Shown: in pieces, positions 38,686-46,696 of the stretch
Numbering within the stretch: the first letter of the stretch is position 1
Layout of the letters: each line of letters begins with the position of its first letter
Source: Vibrio sp. BS-M-Sm-2
Lineage (GTDB): Bacteria > Pseudomonadota > Gammaproteobacteria > Enterobacterales > Vibrionaceae
Reading direction: 5' to 3'
DNA: 64,000 nucleotides
Assembly (NCBI RefSeq): GCF_041504345.1
Contig: NZ_CP167894.1
Span: 2,356,001 to 2,420,000, forward strand
Position numbers and translations under genes: made by a program
Notes under the pieces: model-generated
Seen by the model: the letters and a program-made list of their open reading frames with translations, nothing else
What the model was told of the DNA's origin: nothing
Databases searched by the model: none

Positions 38686-39915
38686 TTAGTGAAGTAGACG
38701 AGCGCGGATTGTGCCTTCGATCTCTTTCAATTTAAGTAGCGCTTCTTCAGAACGGTCGGCTTCTACATCAATAACTACATAACCCATATCAGCCGCAGTC
38801 TGTAGGTACTGACCCGCGATGTTGATCCCTTCTTCAGCGAAGATGGTGTTGATCTGAGTTAGGATACCTGGGCGGTTTTCGTGGATGTGTAATAAACGAG
38901 ACGTGCCAGTATGCAGTGGTAGTGATACCTCTGGGAAGTTAACACTTGATAGTGTAGAGCCGTTATCAGAGTATTTTGCTAATTTTCCAGCAACTTCAAC
39001 ACCAATGTTCTCTTGTGCTTCTTGAGTTGAACCACCCACGTGAGGCGTTAGGATTACGTTATCGAACTGCATTAATGGCGACTCAAACGGGTCTGCATTG
39101 GTTTTGGGTTCTGTTGGAAAAACGTCAATAGCCGCACCAGCAAGGTGACCAGACTCCAGAGCGCCACACAGAGCAGGAATATCGACTACCGTGCCACGAG
39201 CTGCGTTGATAAAGATAGAACCAGGCTTCATGCGCTCGAATTCTTCCTTACCCATCATGTCTTTTGTTTCGTTGGTTTCAGGGACGTGCAAAGAGATTAC
39301 GTCACACTTGTTCAGCAGTTCCGTCATGGTATGAACTTGCGTAGCGTTACCCAAAGACAGTTTGTTTTCAATGTCGTAGAAGTAAACGCGCATACCAAGG
39401 TTTTCCGCAATAATACCCAGCTGAGTACCGATATGACCGTAACCTATAATACCTAAACGCTTACCACGAGCTTCGTAAGAGTTGTCTGCACTCTTTTTCC
39501 AGATACCACGGTGAGCAAGGGCGTTCTTTTCTGGAATGCCACGTAGTAGTAATAAAATCTGACCAAGAACGAGCTCAGCAACGCTTCGAGTGTTTGAGAA
39601 CGGTGCGTTGAACACGGGGATACCGCGTTTTGCTGCTGCTTGAAGGTTGACTTGGTTAGTACCAATACAGAAACAACCAACAGCAACCAGTTTTTCAGCT
39701 GCATCAATAACTTCTTGGGAGATGTTAGTGCGAGAACGAATACCAATGAAGTGAGCATCTTTAACTGCTTCAAGAAGTTCATCTTCCGGTAGCGAGCCTT
39801 TGTGGTACTCAATGTTTGTGTAACCAGCGGCTTGCAGTACTTCTACAGAAGAAGGGTGAAGACCTTCTAGAAGTAGAATTTTTATTTTTTCTTTTTCCAG
39901 TGAAACTTTGGCCAT
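38686..39915 (-). CDS. serA: D-3-phosphoglycerate dehydrogenase
   Basis: A 409-residue enzyme for the first step of serine synthesis. The NAD-binding motif LGIIGYGHIGTQLGIIAENLG is at about 155-175, the catalytic His at LTPHVGGSTQEAQ, and a C-terminal ACT domain (about 335-409), the serine feedback site, with LLHIHENRPGIL. The start is ATG 39915 after AAGGACGAG; the frame is open further upstream. It lies downstream of rpiA but is separated from it by a terminator. Confidence 0.97.
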   Translation of the reverse strand: MAKVSLEKEKIKILLLEGLHPSSVEVLQAAGYTNIEYHKGSLPEDELLEAVKDAHFIGIRSRTNISQEVIDAAEKLVAVGCFCIGTNQVNLQAAAKRGIPVFNAPFSNTRSVAELVLGQILLLLRGIPEKNALAHRGIWKKSADNSYEARGKRLGIIGYGHIGTQLGIIAENLGMRVYFYDIENKLSLGNATQVHTMTELLNKCDVISLHVPETNETKDMMGKEEFERMKPGSIFINAARGTVVDIPALCGALESGHLAGAAIDVFPTEPKTNADPFESPLMQFDNVILTPHVGGSTQEAQENIGVEVAGKLAKYSDNGSTLSSVNFPEVSLPLHTGTSRLLHIHENRPGILTQINTIFAEEGINIAGQYLQTAADMGYVVIDVEADRSEEALLKLKEIEGTIRARLLH

Positions 39916-40006
39916 TGTTCTCGTCCTTAAAATGGAAAGGTTGGGCAAATGCGGCGCACGTGCTACAAAATGGCTGAAAGGGGAACAAATTCACCACTTT
40001 GTTAGG

Positions 40007-40022
40007 AGACAAACGTTTTCCC
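40007..40022. promoter_or_regulatory. PurR-like operator candidate upstream of serA
   Basis: AGACAAACGTTTTCCC agrees with the E. coli PurR consensus ACGCAAACGTTTTCGT at 12 of 16 positions, including the whole CAAACGTTTTC. It lies about 92 bp upstream of the serA start. Serine provides glycine and one-carbon units for purines, which fits. Confidence 0.5.
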
Positions 40023-40116
40023 TGTGCGTCTTCTGAACAATAAAGTAACAAAAAAATGTTTTGGGTAAGAAAATTACGGAATAAGACATAATTTTACAGC
40101 AATAAAGCAAAAAAAA

Positions 40117-40134
40117 CGGCGCCCTAGGGCACCG
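40117..40134 (-). terminator. Terminator of rpiA
   Basis: On the minus strand CGGTGCCC, TA, GGGCGCCG, then TTTTTTTT. It shows that rpiA and serA are separate transcripts. Confidence 0.85.
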
Positions 40135-40173
40135 TATGTAATGAAGTAACAGAAAAACTCAATCTTCCATTAT

Positions 40174-40830
40174 TTATTCTTCGATTTTTGCACCTTCAGG
40201 CGTGCCAGTGATAACCACATCAGCGCCACGGTGAGCGAACAGACCAACCGTTACCACACCAGCAATACCATTGATGATATCTTCTAGTTGTTTCGGGTTT
40301 TCGATCGCCATGCCGTACACATCTAGGATCACGTTGCCGTTATCTGTTGTGCAGCCTTCGCGGTAAACTGGGTCACCACCAAGCTTAACCAATTCACGAG
40401 CAACGTACGAGCGTGCCATTGGGATTACTTCAACCGGTAGTGGGAATTTACCCAACACATCAACGGCTTTAGTACCGTCAACAATACACACAAACTTATC
40501 AGAGATAGCCGCTACGATTTTTTCACGAGTCAAAGCTGCGCCACCGCCTTTGATCATATCGCGTGAAGCGTTAATTTCGTCTGCGCCATCAACATAGATG
40601 TCTAATTTGAATACGTCGTTGCACTCAAATACTTTGATTTCTAGTGCTTCTAGTTTTTCAGTAGAGGCTACAGAGCTTGAAACCGCACCTTTGATTTTGT
40701 CTTTCATTGTGCCAAGTGCGTCGATGAAGTGATTTACTGTTGAGCCAGTACCTACACCTACAATGCTGCCTTCTTCAACATATTGAAGTGCTGCCCAGCC
40801 AGCTGCTTTTTTCATTTCATCTTGAGTCAT
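40174..40830 (-). CDS. rpiA: Ribose-5-phosphate isomerase A
   Basis: A 218-residue enzyme interconverting ribose-5-phosphate and ribulose-5-phosphate. [14 protein letters not shown], the catalytic [24 protein letters not shown] and the C-terminal [18 protein letters not shown] match the family. CAGGAGA precedes the ATG. Upstream lie two direct repeats, GTTAACGTTTG, 19 bp apart. The neighbour of serA, as in E. coli. Confidence 0.97.
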   Translation of the reverse strand: MTQDEMKKAAGWAALQYVEEGSIVGVGTGSTVNHFIDALGTMKDKIKGAVSSSVASTEKLEALEIKVFECNDVFKLDIYVDGADEINASRDMIKGGGAALTREKIVAAISDKFVCIVDGTKAVDVLGKFPLPVEVIPMARSYVARELVKLGGDPVYREGCTTDNGNVILDVYGMAIENPKQLEDIINGIAGVVTVGLFAHRGADVVITGTPEGAKIEE

Positions 40831-40883
40831 GCCATTCTCCTGAATAAGGTCTTGCGCTTTGAATTAATCGTTCGCGTATTGAA

Positions 40884-40914
40884 GTTAACGTTTGGTATCG
40901 AGGTTAACGTTTGC
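40884..40914. promoter_or_regulatory. Tandem LacI-family operator candidates upstream of rpiA
   Basis: GTTAACGTTTG occurs at 40884-40894 and again at 40903-40913, a 19-bp period or about two helical turns. The core AACGTTTGc resembles the PurR half-site found before tkt. The position, 55-85 bp upstream of the start codon, suits a promoter operator. Confidence 0.45.
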
Positions 40915-40931
40915 GGCGAGATTATAGCGCT

Positions 40932-41531
40932 TTAATGGTTGTTTTCCCATTGCCAAGTTTTACTCGGAGTCACGATTTTAGGTAACGGAATGTCCCAACC
41001 TTCAATTGGTAAGCGATCGACATGTTGGCAATCGTGAGCAAGGCCAATAGGTGTTGCGCCATTGCCCGTCTCGAACCACTTCGCCAAGGTGCGATCGTAA
41101 TATCCGCCGCCCATGCCTAAGCGATGCCCTTGAGAGTCAAAGCCGACAAGGGGCGTAAGAATAAGGTCGAGTTGCTGGCAAGGTTTAACCAGCATCTGAT
41201 TGAGCTGAGGTTCGACAATACCGTATTTATTCAAGACCGTCGGTGTTGTTGGCGAGTAGTGCAGAAACAGCAAGTGTCCGGCAGAGAAGGGGTGCAATAC
41301 TGGTAAATAAGTTTGCTTACCTTGCGCCCATAACCATTCGATTAAAGGCTGGGTATCGAGTTCGCCATCAATGGAAATATAAAGAGCGATATGCTGAGCA
41401 GACTGAATCTCATTGAGTTGAGAACACTGCTTAACTAAGTCTATACCGGATTGAGTTTGTTGGTCGCCAGATAAGGCATTGCGCTTGATACGGATCTGTT
41501 TGCGAAATTCGCTGCGTGTGAGCGTCTTCAT
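40932..41531 (-). CDS. fau: 5-formyltetrahydrofolate cyclo-ligase
   Basis: A 199-residue enzyme (YgfA) converting 5-formyl-THF to 5,10-methenyl-THF with ATP. ALYISIDGELDTQPL, LILTPLVGFDSQGHRLGMGGGYYDRTL and the basic ATP-binding patch are typical. The frame reads upstream into 6S RNA, but ATG 41531 (MKTLTRSEFRKQIRIKRN) matches homologues. It starts 11 bp after the 6S RNA, the ssrS-ygfA arrangement known in E. coli, where both come from one transcript. Confidence 0.95.
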   Translation of the reverse strand: MKTLTRSEFRKQIRIKRNALSGDQQTQSGIDLVKQCSQLNEIQSAQHIALYISIDGELDTQPLIEWLWAQGKQTYLPVLHPFSAGHLLFLHYSPTTPTVLNKYGIVEPQLNQMLVKPCQQLDLILTPLVGFDSQGHRLGMGGGYYDRTLAKWFETGNGATPIGLAHDCQHVDRLPIEGWDIPLPKIVTPSKTWQWENNH

Positions 41532-41541
41532 AAGAAGGGAT

Positions 41542-41721
41542 ACCCCAAAGTGCCGTTGAGAATAGATGGCCCTTGAACCAGCGAGTTCAAGGCGGATCAG
41601 CAATGATTACCGTAGGCTTCTCGGCGGACCGAGCATGCTCAATAGCACTCAAGTACTAACCCTTAGGGATTGCTTATCGGCTCGGGGACGTGAATCCTCT
41701 GACAAACACTCCAGGGTAAAT
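41542..41721 (-). ncRNA. ssrS: 6S RNA
   Basis: A long RNA hairpin that mimics an open promoter and sequesters sigma-70 RNA polymerase in stationary phase. Read on the minus strand it has the conserved blocks CCCCGAGCCGATA, GAGCATGCTCGGTCCG-CCGAGAAGCCT and CCTTGAACTCGCTGGTTCAAGGG, all matching E. coli 6S RNA. The closing stem is ACCCTGGAGTG with CACTTTGGGGT (G-U pairs included). The length is about 180 nt; the ends are estimated from the terminal stem. It lies between zapA and fau as in E. coli, its 5' end 11 bp from the zapA stop, so its promoter must lie inside zapA. Confidence 0.93.
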
Positions 41722-41731
41722 TTTGTGTACG

Positions 41732-42040
41732 CTATTGCTGTCCGTGCTTAACTTTACTGAGGACATCTGAAAGTGATGTCGTGAGCTGTTCCATTCGCTC
41801 GGTCAGTGCGTTTTGTTCGTCGTTTGCTTCAAACTTCTTGGTTTGTAGCTCATAACAAATATTCAGAGCTGCGATCGTTAGCAGCTTCACTTCATTGGTT
41901 ACCTTAGTACGTTCAGCCATCTCTTTCAATCGATTATCAAGATCGGCCGCCGCTGCAATCAATGACTCTTCTTGCCCAGGTGGACAATTCACTCGAGTCA
42001 GTTTTCCTAATATTTCAACGTCTACCGCTTGATTACTCAT
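41732..42040 (-). CDS. zapA: Cell division protein ZapA
   Basis: A 102-residue FtsZ-ring-associated protein that cross-links FtsZ filaments. The N-terminal VDVEILGKLTRVNCPPGQEESL and the long C-terminal coiled coil (about 65-98) match the family. It lies upstream of 6S RNA and divergent from ygfB, the order known from E. coli. Confidence 0.96.
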   Translation of the reverse strand: MSNQAVDVEILGKLTRVNCPPGQEESLIAAAADLDNRLKEMAERTKVTNEVKLLTIAALNICYELQTKKFEANDEQNALTERMEQLTTSLSDVLSKVKHGQQ

Positions 42041-42348
42041 GATGGATGAACTCTTTAACGCGCTATTTTAAGGCTGTTGCCCTTCGCCATTTTTTGAGAA
42101 AGAAAAAGTGCAAGTACCGATGAGGAAGCAATCTCCTCTGAGGGAGAAACTATAGGTAAACCGCTATTAAGATTCAAGCTTTTCAGAGTGACTGTTTGTA
42201 AATGAGAGCTTGAGCACACAGTAATTCAGCAAATTGAACAATTGATAGTCAGTCATCCTTCAATTGCTGGGGATCGATGCTTACCAGAATTGGGGTGAAG
42301 TGGTACGATTATACTATCGATATAAAGAATAACTGAGCGAGCTATCTG
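42041..42348. other. Divergent promoter region of zapA and ygfB
   Basis: About 308 bp between two divergent genes. It contains AT-rich tracts such as TACGATTATACTATCGATATAAAG upstream of ygfB (in two parts, around 42303-42327), compatible with a promoter. I see no gene or strong structure. Confidence 0.4.
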
Positions 42349-42924
42349 ATGAGCGAAACTACTTTACCTGACTACCTAACGGTTGCGACTGAACTTCAAT
42401 CGGCAAGTCTAGCCGTAACCCCTGCTGAGATGCATGGTTTATTAACGGGTATGTTAAGCGGAGGCTTAAACCTTGCAGATAAAAGCTGGCAACCACTGAT
42501 CTTCGATTACACCAATGAAGGCATGGGCTGGCCAGATCGCGCGCTAACGCTAGCGGAAGCAACATTGAAAGTTACAACCAGTGAAATCACAGGCTCAGGT
42601 ATGGAACTGTCTATGTTACTGCCGGATGAAGATGCAAGCGCGAGCGTGTTTGATCTTGCTGATGGTGTGTCTGATTGGATTAACCATTTCATTTCTGGTT
42701 TGGGGCTTGTTGGGGCTCAATTGAACAAAGCGTCTGAAGGCACCAAAGAAGCGTTGGCGGATCTTGAAGAGATGGCGAAGCTAGGCATTGATGAAGAAGA
42801 TGATCTGGAAGAGCAAGCACAACTTCTAGAACACGTTATTGAGCACGTAAAAGCGTGTGCACTAACGATTCATGCTGAATTCGGTGCACGCCCATCTGAA
42901 GATGCGGCGCCAACCATTCATTAA
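42349..42924 (+). CDS. ygfB: YgfB (UPF0149) family protein
   Basis: A 191-residue acidic protein of the YecA/UPF0149 family ([16 protein letters not shown] near the start, [15 protein letters not shown] in the middle). The Pseudomonas homologue influences beta-lactam resistance regulation; the general role is unknown. It sits 21 bp upstream of ubiH and is probably co-transcribed. In E. coli pepP lies between them; it is missing here. Confidence 0.94.
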   Translation: MSETTLPDYLTVATELQSASLAVTPAEMHGLLTGMLSGGLNLADKSWQPLIFDYTNEGMGWPDRALTLAEATLKVTTSEITGSGMELSMLLPDEDASASVFDLADGVSDWINHFISGLGLVGAQLNKASEGTKEALADLEEMAKLGIDEEDDLEEQAQLLEHVIEHVKACALTIHAEFGARPSEDAAPTIH

Positions 42925-42945
42925 TTAGTTGGCCGGTTTGAGGTT

Positions 42946-44127
42946 ATGATGGCTCAGTATGATGTTGTAATTGCTGGTGGCGCAATGGCAGGGGCAACCT
43001 TAGCCCTTGCTTTGAATCACCTAAGCCAAGGTTCATTGTCGATTGCGGTAGTGGAGCCTTATCAGGTTGATCATCAAGCTCATCCAGGGTTTGATTCTCG
43101 TTCGATTGCTTTGTCCTATGGCACGGTGCAGATCCTGGATTCTTTGCAGTTGTGGCAATCTATCGCTCCAGTAGCGACCCCGATTAAAGATATCCATGTT
43201 TCGGATAGAGGACATGCCGGAATGACAGACATCTACAGTGAAGAGCTTGCTGTAGATGCGCTTGGCTACGTGGTCGAGTTAGCCGATGTGGGGCGAATCT
43301 ATCAACAGAAACTTGAATCAGAAGCGGCAATTACCATGCTTTGCCCTGAGTCTGTCAGTAAAGTTGAACGTGAAGAAGCGTTGACGACGATTGAACTGAC
43401 AAGTGGGCAAACCATAACGACTAAGTTATTGGTTGCAGCTGATGGTGCAATCTCAACCTGTTGCCAACAGCTCAATATCTCATTGAGTGAGCACGACTTT
43501 GAGCAAGTTGCTGTGATTGCCAATATCGTGGCGAGTGAACCTCACCAAGGTCGCGCATTTGAGCGTTTTACTCACCATGGGCCAGTTGCTCTATTACCGA
43601 TGAGTGACAACCGTTTATCGCTGGTTTGGTGTTTGACACCAGAGCAAGCACAAAAAGTGATGACGCTAAACGACAACGAATTTCTTGAGCAGCTGCAGAA
43701 CGATTTTGGCTGGCGATTGGGTCGACTAGAGAAAGTCGGCAAGCGTGCTAGTTACCCACTGATTCTTCGTCATCGACAGCAAAATATCTCTCATCGATTT
43801 GCTATTGTTGGCAATGCCGCTCAAACGCTCCACCCAATTGCGGGGCAAGGCTTTAACCTTGGTATCCGAGATGTGGCTTCCTTGGCAGAAGAGTTATGTC
43901 ACCAGTTGGATGATGTGGGTCGTTACAATGGTCTTGTTAACTTTAGAAAGCGTAGAGAACAAGACAGAGACGCAACGATCACGCTGACTTCAAGCTTAGT
44001 TCATCTGTTCTCAAACGATTTTATGACCGCTCGCATTGGGCGTAATCTTGGGTTAGCCGTAATAGATAACCTTCCACCACTTAAAGGTCCACTTTTGCGT
44101 CATACGCTTGGCCTAGTAGAAAGATAA
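42946..44127 (+). CDS. ubiH: 2-octaprenyl-6-methoxyphenol 4-hydroxylase
   Basis: A 393-residue FAD-dependent mono-oxygenase of ubiquinone biosynthesis that hydroxylates the ring at C1. The N-terminal dinucleotide fold is YDVVIAGGAMAGATLALAL, the middle motif VAADGAIS and the C-terminal FAD motif GNAAQTLHPIAGQGFNLGIRD. Located between ygfB and ubiI. The start could be either of two adjacent ATGs, with GAGG upstream. Confidence 0.95.
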   Translation: MMAQYDVVIAGGAMAGATLALALNHLSQGSLSIAVVEPYQVDHQAHPGFDSRSIALSYGTVQILDSLQLWQSIAPVATPIKDIHVSDRGHAGMTDIYSEELAVDALGYVVELADVGRIYQQKLESEAAITMLCPESVSKVEREEALTTIELTSGQTITTKLLVAADGAISTCCQQLNISLSEHDFEQVAVIANIVASEPHQGRAFERFTHHGPVALLPMSDNRLSLVWCLTPEQAQKVMTLNDNEFLEQLQNDFGWRLGRLEKVGKRASYPLILRHRQQNISHRFAIVGNAAQTLHPIAGQGFNLGIRDVASLAEELCHQLDDVGRYNGLVNFRKRREQDRDATITLTSSLVHLFSNDFMTARIGRNLGLAVIDNLPPLKGPLLRHTLGLVER

Positions 44128-44138
44128 GGTAATAAATA

Positions 44139-45362
44139 ATGATGCAAAGTGTTGATATCGCGATTGTTGGTGGTGGCATGGTTGGCCTAGCGCTTGCTGC
44201 TGCCTTGAAAGACAGTGACCTAAGAATTGCTGTCATTGAAGGCAGAGCGCCTAGTGAAGGACTGAGCGAGCTGCCTGATGTACGCGTGTCTGCATTGAGT
44301 CGTTCTAGTGAAGTTATTCTTCGTAACCTAGGGGCATGGCAAGGCATTGAACAAAGACGAGCTGCACCATATCAAGCGATGGAAGTGTGGGAGCAAGACA
44401 GCTTCGCTCGTATTGAGTTTGACTCGACACGCTTGGCTCAGCCGAACTTGGGTCATATCGTTGAAAATCGTGTGATTCAATTAGCGCTGCTTGATCAGGT
44501 TAAGAAGCAAGACAATGTCAGCCTGTATATGCCCGCAACGTGTAAAACGATGGCGATTGGTGAAAGTGAAGCTTGGTTAACATTGGACAATGGTCAAGCT
44601 CTGACTGCTAAGCTGGTTGTTGGAGCAGATGGCGCAAACTCTTGGGTTCGTAAGCAGCAAGATATCCCATTAACACATTGGGATTACGGCCACAGTGCGA
44701 TTGTCGCGAACATCAAAACCACAGAGCCGCACCACAGCGTTGCTCGTCAAATATTCACACCTCAAGGCCCATTGGCATTCCTACCAATGCAACCAAGCCA
44801 CATGAGCTCGATTGTTTGGTCTACGGAGCCTAATCGTGCCGAGAAGCTTGTATCAATGTCAGATGCTGATTTTAATAAACAGCTAACGTCAGAGTTCGAC
44901 TCAAAGCTCGGACTGTGCGAAGTGGTTGGTGAGCGTTTTGCCTTCCCACTACGCATGCGTTATGCGCGTGACTTTGCGGTAGAGCGTGTGGCTTTGGTTG
45001 GTGATGCTGCTCATACCATTCATCCATTAGCAGGGCAGGGCGTTAACCTTGGCTTATTAGACGCAGCAAGCTTAGCACAAGAGCTGTTAAAGCTATGGTC
45101 TGCGGGTGAGGACATTGGCACCAAGCGTAATCTTCGCGGCTACGAGCGCTGGAGAAAAGCAGAGGCTGCGAAGATGATAGCTTCAATGCAGGGCTTTAAA
45201 GATCTGTTTGAAGGCGATAACCCAGCTAAGAAGCTGATTCGTGGTATCGGTATGAAGCTTGCTGGCCAATTACCGGGTGCGAAAGATGAGATCATGAAGC
45301 GCGCACTGGGTTTGTCAGGTAATCTTCCTGACTTAGCTAAGCGACCAGTGACTCATAGATAG
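44139..45362 (+). CDS. ubiI: FAD-dependent 2-octaprenylphenol hydroxylase UbiI
   Basis: A 407-residue paralogue of UbiH that hydroxylates C5 of the ubiquinone precursor. VDIAIVGGGMVGLALAAAL, VGADGANSWVR and VGDAAHTIHPLAGQGVNLG are the three FAD-monooxygenase motifs. It starts 11 bp after ubiH, so both are translated from one mRNA. The E. coli name was visC. Confidence 0.95.
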   Translation: MMQSVDIAIVGGGMVGLALAAALKDSDLRIAVIEGRAPSEGLSELPDVRVSALSRSSEVILRNLGAWQGIEQRRAAPYQAMEVWEQDSFARIEFDSTRLAQPNLGHIVENRVIQLALLDQVKKQDNVSLYMPATCKTMAIGESEAWLTLDNGQALTAKLVVGADGANSWVRKQQDIPLTHWDYGHSAIVANIKTTEPHHSVARQIFTPQGPLAFLPMQPSHMSSIVWSTEPNRAEKLVSMSDADFNKQLTSEFDSKLGLCEVVGERFAFPLRMRYARDFAVERVALVGDAAHTIHPLAGQGVNLGLLDAASLAQELLKLWSAGEDIGTKRNLRGYERWRKAEAAKMIASMQGFKDLFEGDNPAKKLIRGIGMKLAGQLPGAKDEIMKRALGLSGNLPDLAKRPVTHR

Positions 45363-45405
45363 TGACATAGTGTTCTGGTGATTTATCGAATCATCATTGA
45401 TACGA

Positions 45406-45436
45406 AAAAAGGGTTGGCATTATGCCAACCCTTTTT
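45406..45436 (+). terminator. Terminator between ubiI and ytfK
   Basis: AAAAAGGGTTGGCAT / ATGCCAACCCTTTTT; A and T flanks allow function in both directions between convergent genes. Confidence 0.9.
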
Positions 45437-45461
45437 GTTTTTAATTCTGTAGGTAATCAGG

Positions 45462-45668
45462 TCATGCGTACGCGCAGCGCAGTTTCATGATTTCACTATT
45501 TATTTCTTTCACTGTTTGAAAGTGACGTTTTTCTGCTCGGTCTGGTAGCACTAGCTTACCGTTATCAAACTCAAATTTTCCTACGCCGTAAATGTAGATT
45601 CGTCCTTTGAAAAGTCGACTTACATGTTTAGCAATCATACTCGGTGTATAGCGCTTAAACAGTCTCAT
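45462..45668 (-). CDS. ytfK: YtfK family (DUF1107) stringent-response modulator
   Basis: A 68-residue basic protein of the same length as E. coli YtfK. The start MRLFKRYTPSMIAKHVSRLF, then KGRIYIYGVGKFEFDNGKLVLP, aligns closely with YtfK as I recall it (FxRYxPxxxAKxVxxLFxGRxYI, GxFEFDxGKxxxP). YtfK stimulates SpoT-dependent (p)ppGpp accumulation in E. coli under phosphate and fatty-acid starvation. AAGGATAATTAAGA precedes ATG. It is a single-gene unit. Confidence 0.88.
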   Translation of the reverse strand: MRLFKRYTPSMIAKHVSRLFKGRIYIYGVGKFEFDNGKLVLPDRAEKRHFQTVKEINSEIMKLRCAYA

Positions 45669-46230
45669 TCTTAATTATCCTTATATTTACCTAGCCTGCA
45701 TATTATAGAAAAACTCCGAGATAATAATTGTGATAAGCATGGAGTAATATGCAGTAGAGTTGACGTTAATTAGATATTTGTGCTGTTCTAAGCACTTTCT
45801 TCAGTAAATATCTATTTTTACGTGAGCTCCTCCCCAAAATAATACTGAGTAGTGAACTGCCGTGAACTTTCCTGTTCGGTATTAAGCAGTGATAATGTTA
45901 CAAGTATAAGAATAGGCGGGATTTTTTTGTTTGTGTAATCAAATTGTAAATTTTGGACAAAAAAAAGCCCGTCTAAAACGGGCGAATAGTCACAGATGCA
46001 TTACACAAAAGTGGATACTGATGTTACTCAGTGGATTCACTTGTACTGATTTGCTTAATAGCTAGTCAGTAAATTCACAATAACGCAAATTTAACTTTGT
46101 GACTACTTATGCTTTTATTTTGATTAACTATTTAATGTTGGCGTGTTTTTCTTATGACGAGCTTCACACTAAATATGTATCTAATGAAAAATTTAAAGAA
46201 GGTTTGCGATCAATTACGTCTTAGAATGGA
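45669..46230. other. Gene-free stretch upstream of ytfK
   Basis: About 560 bp. A hairpin at 45856-45890 has an outer stem ACTGC/GCAGT and an inner stem CCG-GAAC/GTTC-GG. A terminator-like stem GCCCGT/ACGGGC at 45967-45984 followed on the minus strand by TTTTTTTT could end transcripts from the ygfZ-ybaK operon about 250 bp upstream. No reading frame is convincing. The region may hold the ytfK promoter and possibly a small RNA. Confidence 0.45.
45967..45984 (-). terminator. Terminator-like hairpin, minus strand
   Basis: GCCCGT, loop CTAAA, ACGGGC; on the minus strand followed by at least eight T residues. The nearest upstream gene on that strand is the YbaK-type deacylase, whose stop lies 247 bp away, leaving room for a long 3' UTR or an unrecognised small RNA. 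Confidence 0.75.
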
Positions 46231-46692
46231 TCATCGACTGATCTCTGCAACGATTGGCGCGCATAACGCCATAAGATCCTCGAGATCAAGTGCAACACCT
46301 GCCATTCGATCACCAGAGCTAATGGTCACGGTTGAGTTGTTCTGAATGGAAGGATCAAAAATGATCGGCATGTGCCTCTTTAGAGCAAGCGGACCGACAC
46401 AACCAACCTTAAAGCCGGTGATGGATTCCACATCGGTGAGTGATACGCAGGTCATTCGACGGCAATTCAGCACTGAGCGTACTTTCTTGGGATCGACAGA
46501 GCGATCGCCTGCTGTACAGGCCAACGCATATTGGTTTCCCATATCCTTGAGCAGGATGCACTTCACCATTTGAGATGGGGCGATGCCTCGCTCTTGCGCG
46601 GTTTCTTCAATGTTAGTGGTTGGTTTGCTTTGCATCAGCAGGCGATAATCCACCTGCTGTTGATCTAGCCATTGTGTAATCAGTGTTTCCAC
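46231..46692 (-). CDS. YbaK/ProX-type aminoacyl-tRNA deacylase
   Basis: A 153-residue stand-alone editing domain of the YbaK/ProRS INS family, which removes wrongly attached amino acids from tRNA. The conserved lysine-containing KCILLKD and CTAGDRSVDPKK and the GFKVGCVGPLALKR segment fit. Which tRNA it clears (Pro, Cys, Ala or other) is unknown. The start codon is GTG, 4 bp after the ygfZ stop, which indicates translational coupling. Confidence 0.88.
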   Translation of the reverse strand: METLITQWLDQQQVDYRLLMQSKPTTNIEETAQERGIAPSQMVKCILLKDMGNQYALACTAGDRSVDPKKVRSVLNCRRMTCVSLTDVESITGFKVGCVGPLALKRHMPIIFDPSIQNNSTVTISSGDRMAGVALDLEDLMALCAPIVAEISR

Positions 46693-46696
46693 GTGA

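Noticed and set aside
45850..45892. String AGTGAACTGCCGTGAAC that partly resembles a type I-F CRISPR repeat
   Set aside because: It occurs only once, its other half does not match the repeat, and no cas gene is in the window. It is better described as a hairpin.
46154..46345. Plus-strand frame starting MTSFTLNMYLMKNLKK
   Set aside because: More than half of it is antisense to the well-supported YbaK-type gene, with no ribosome binding site.
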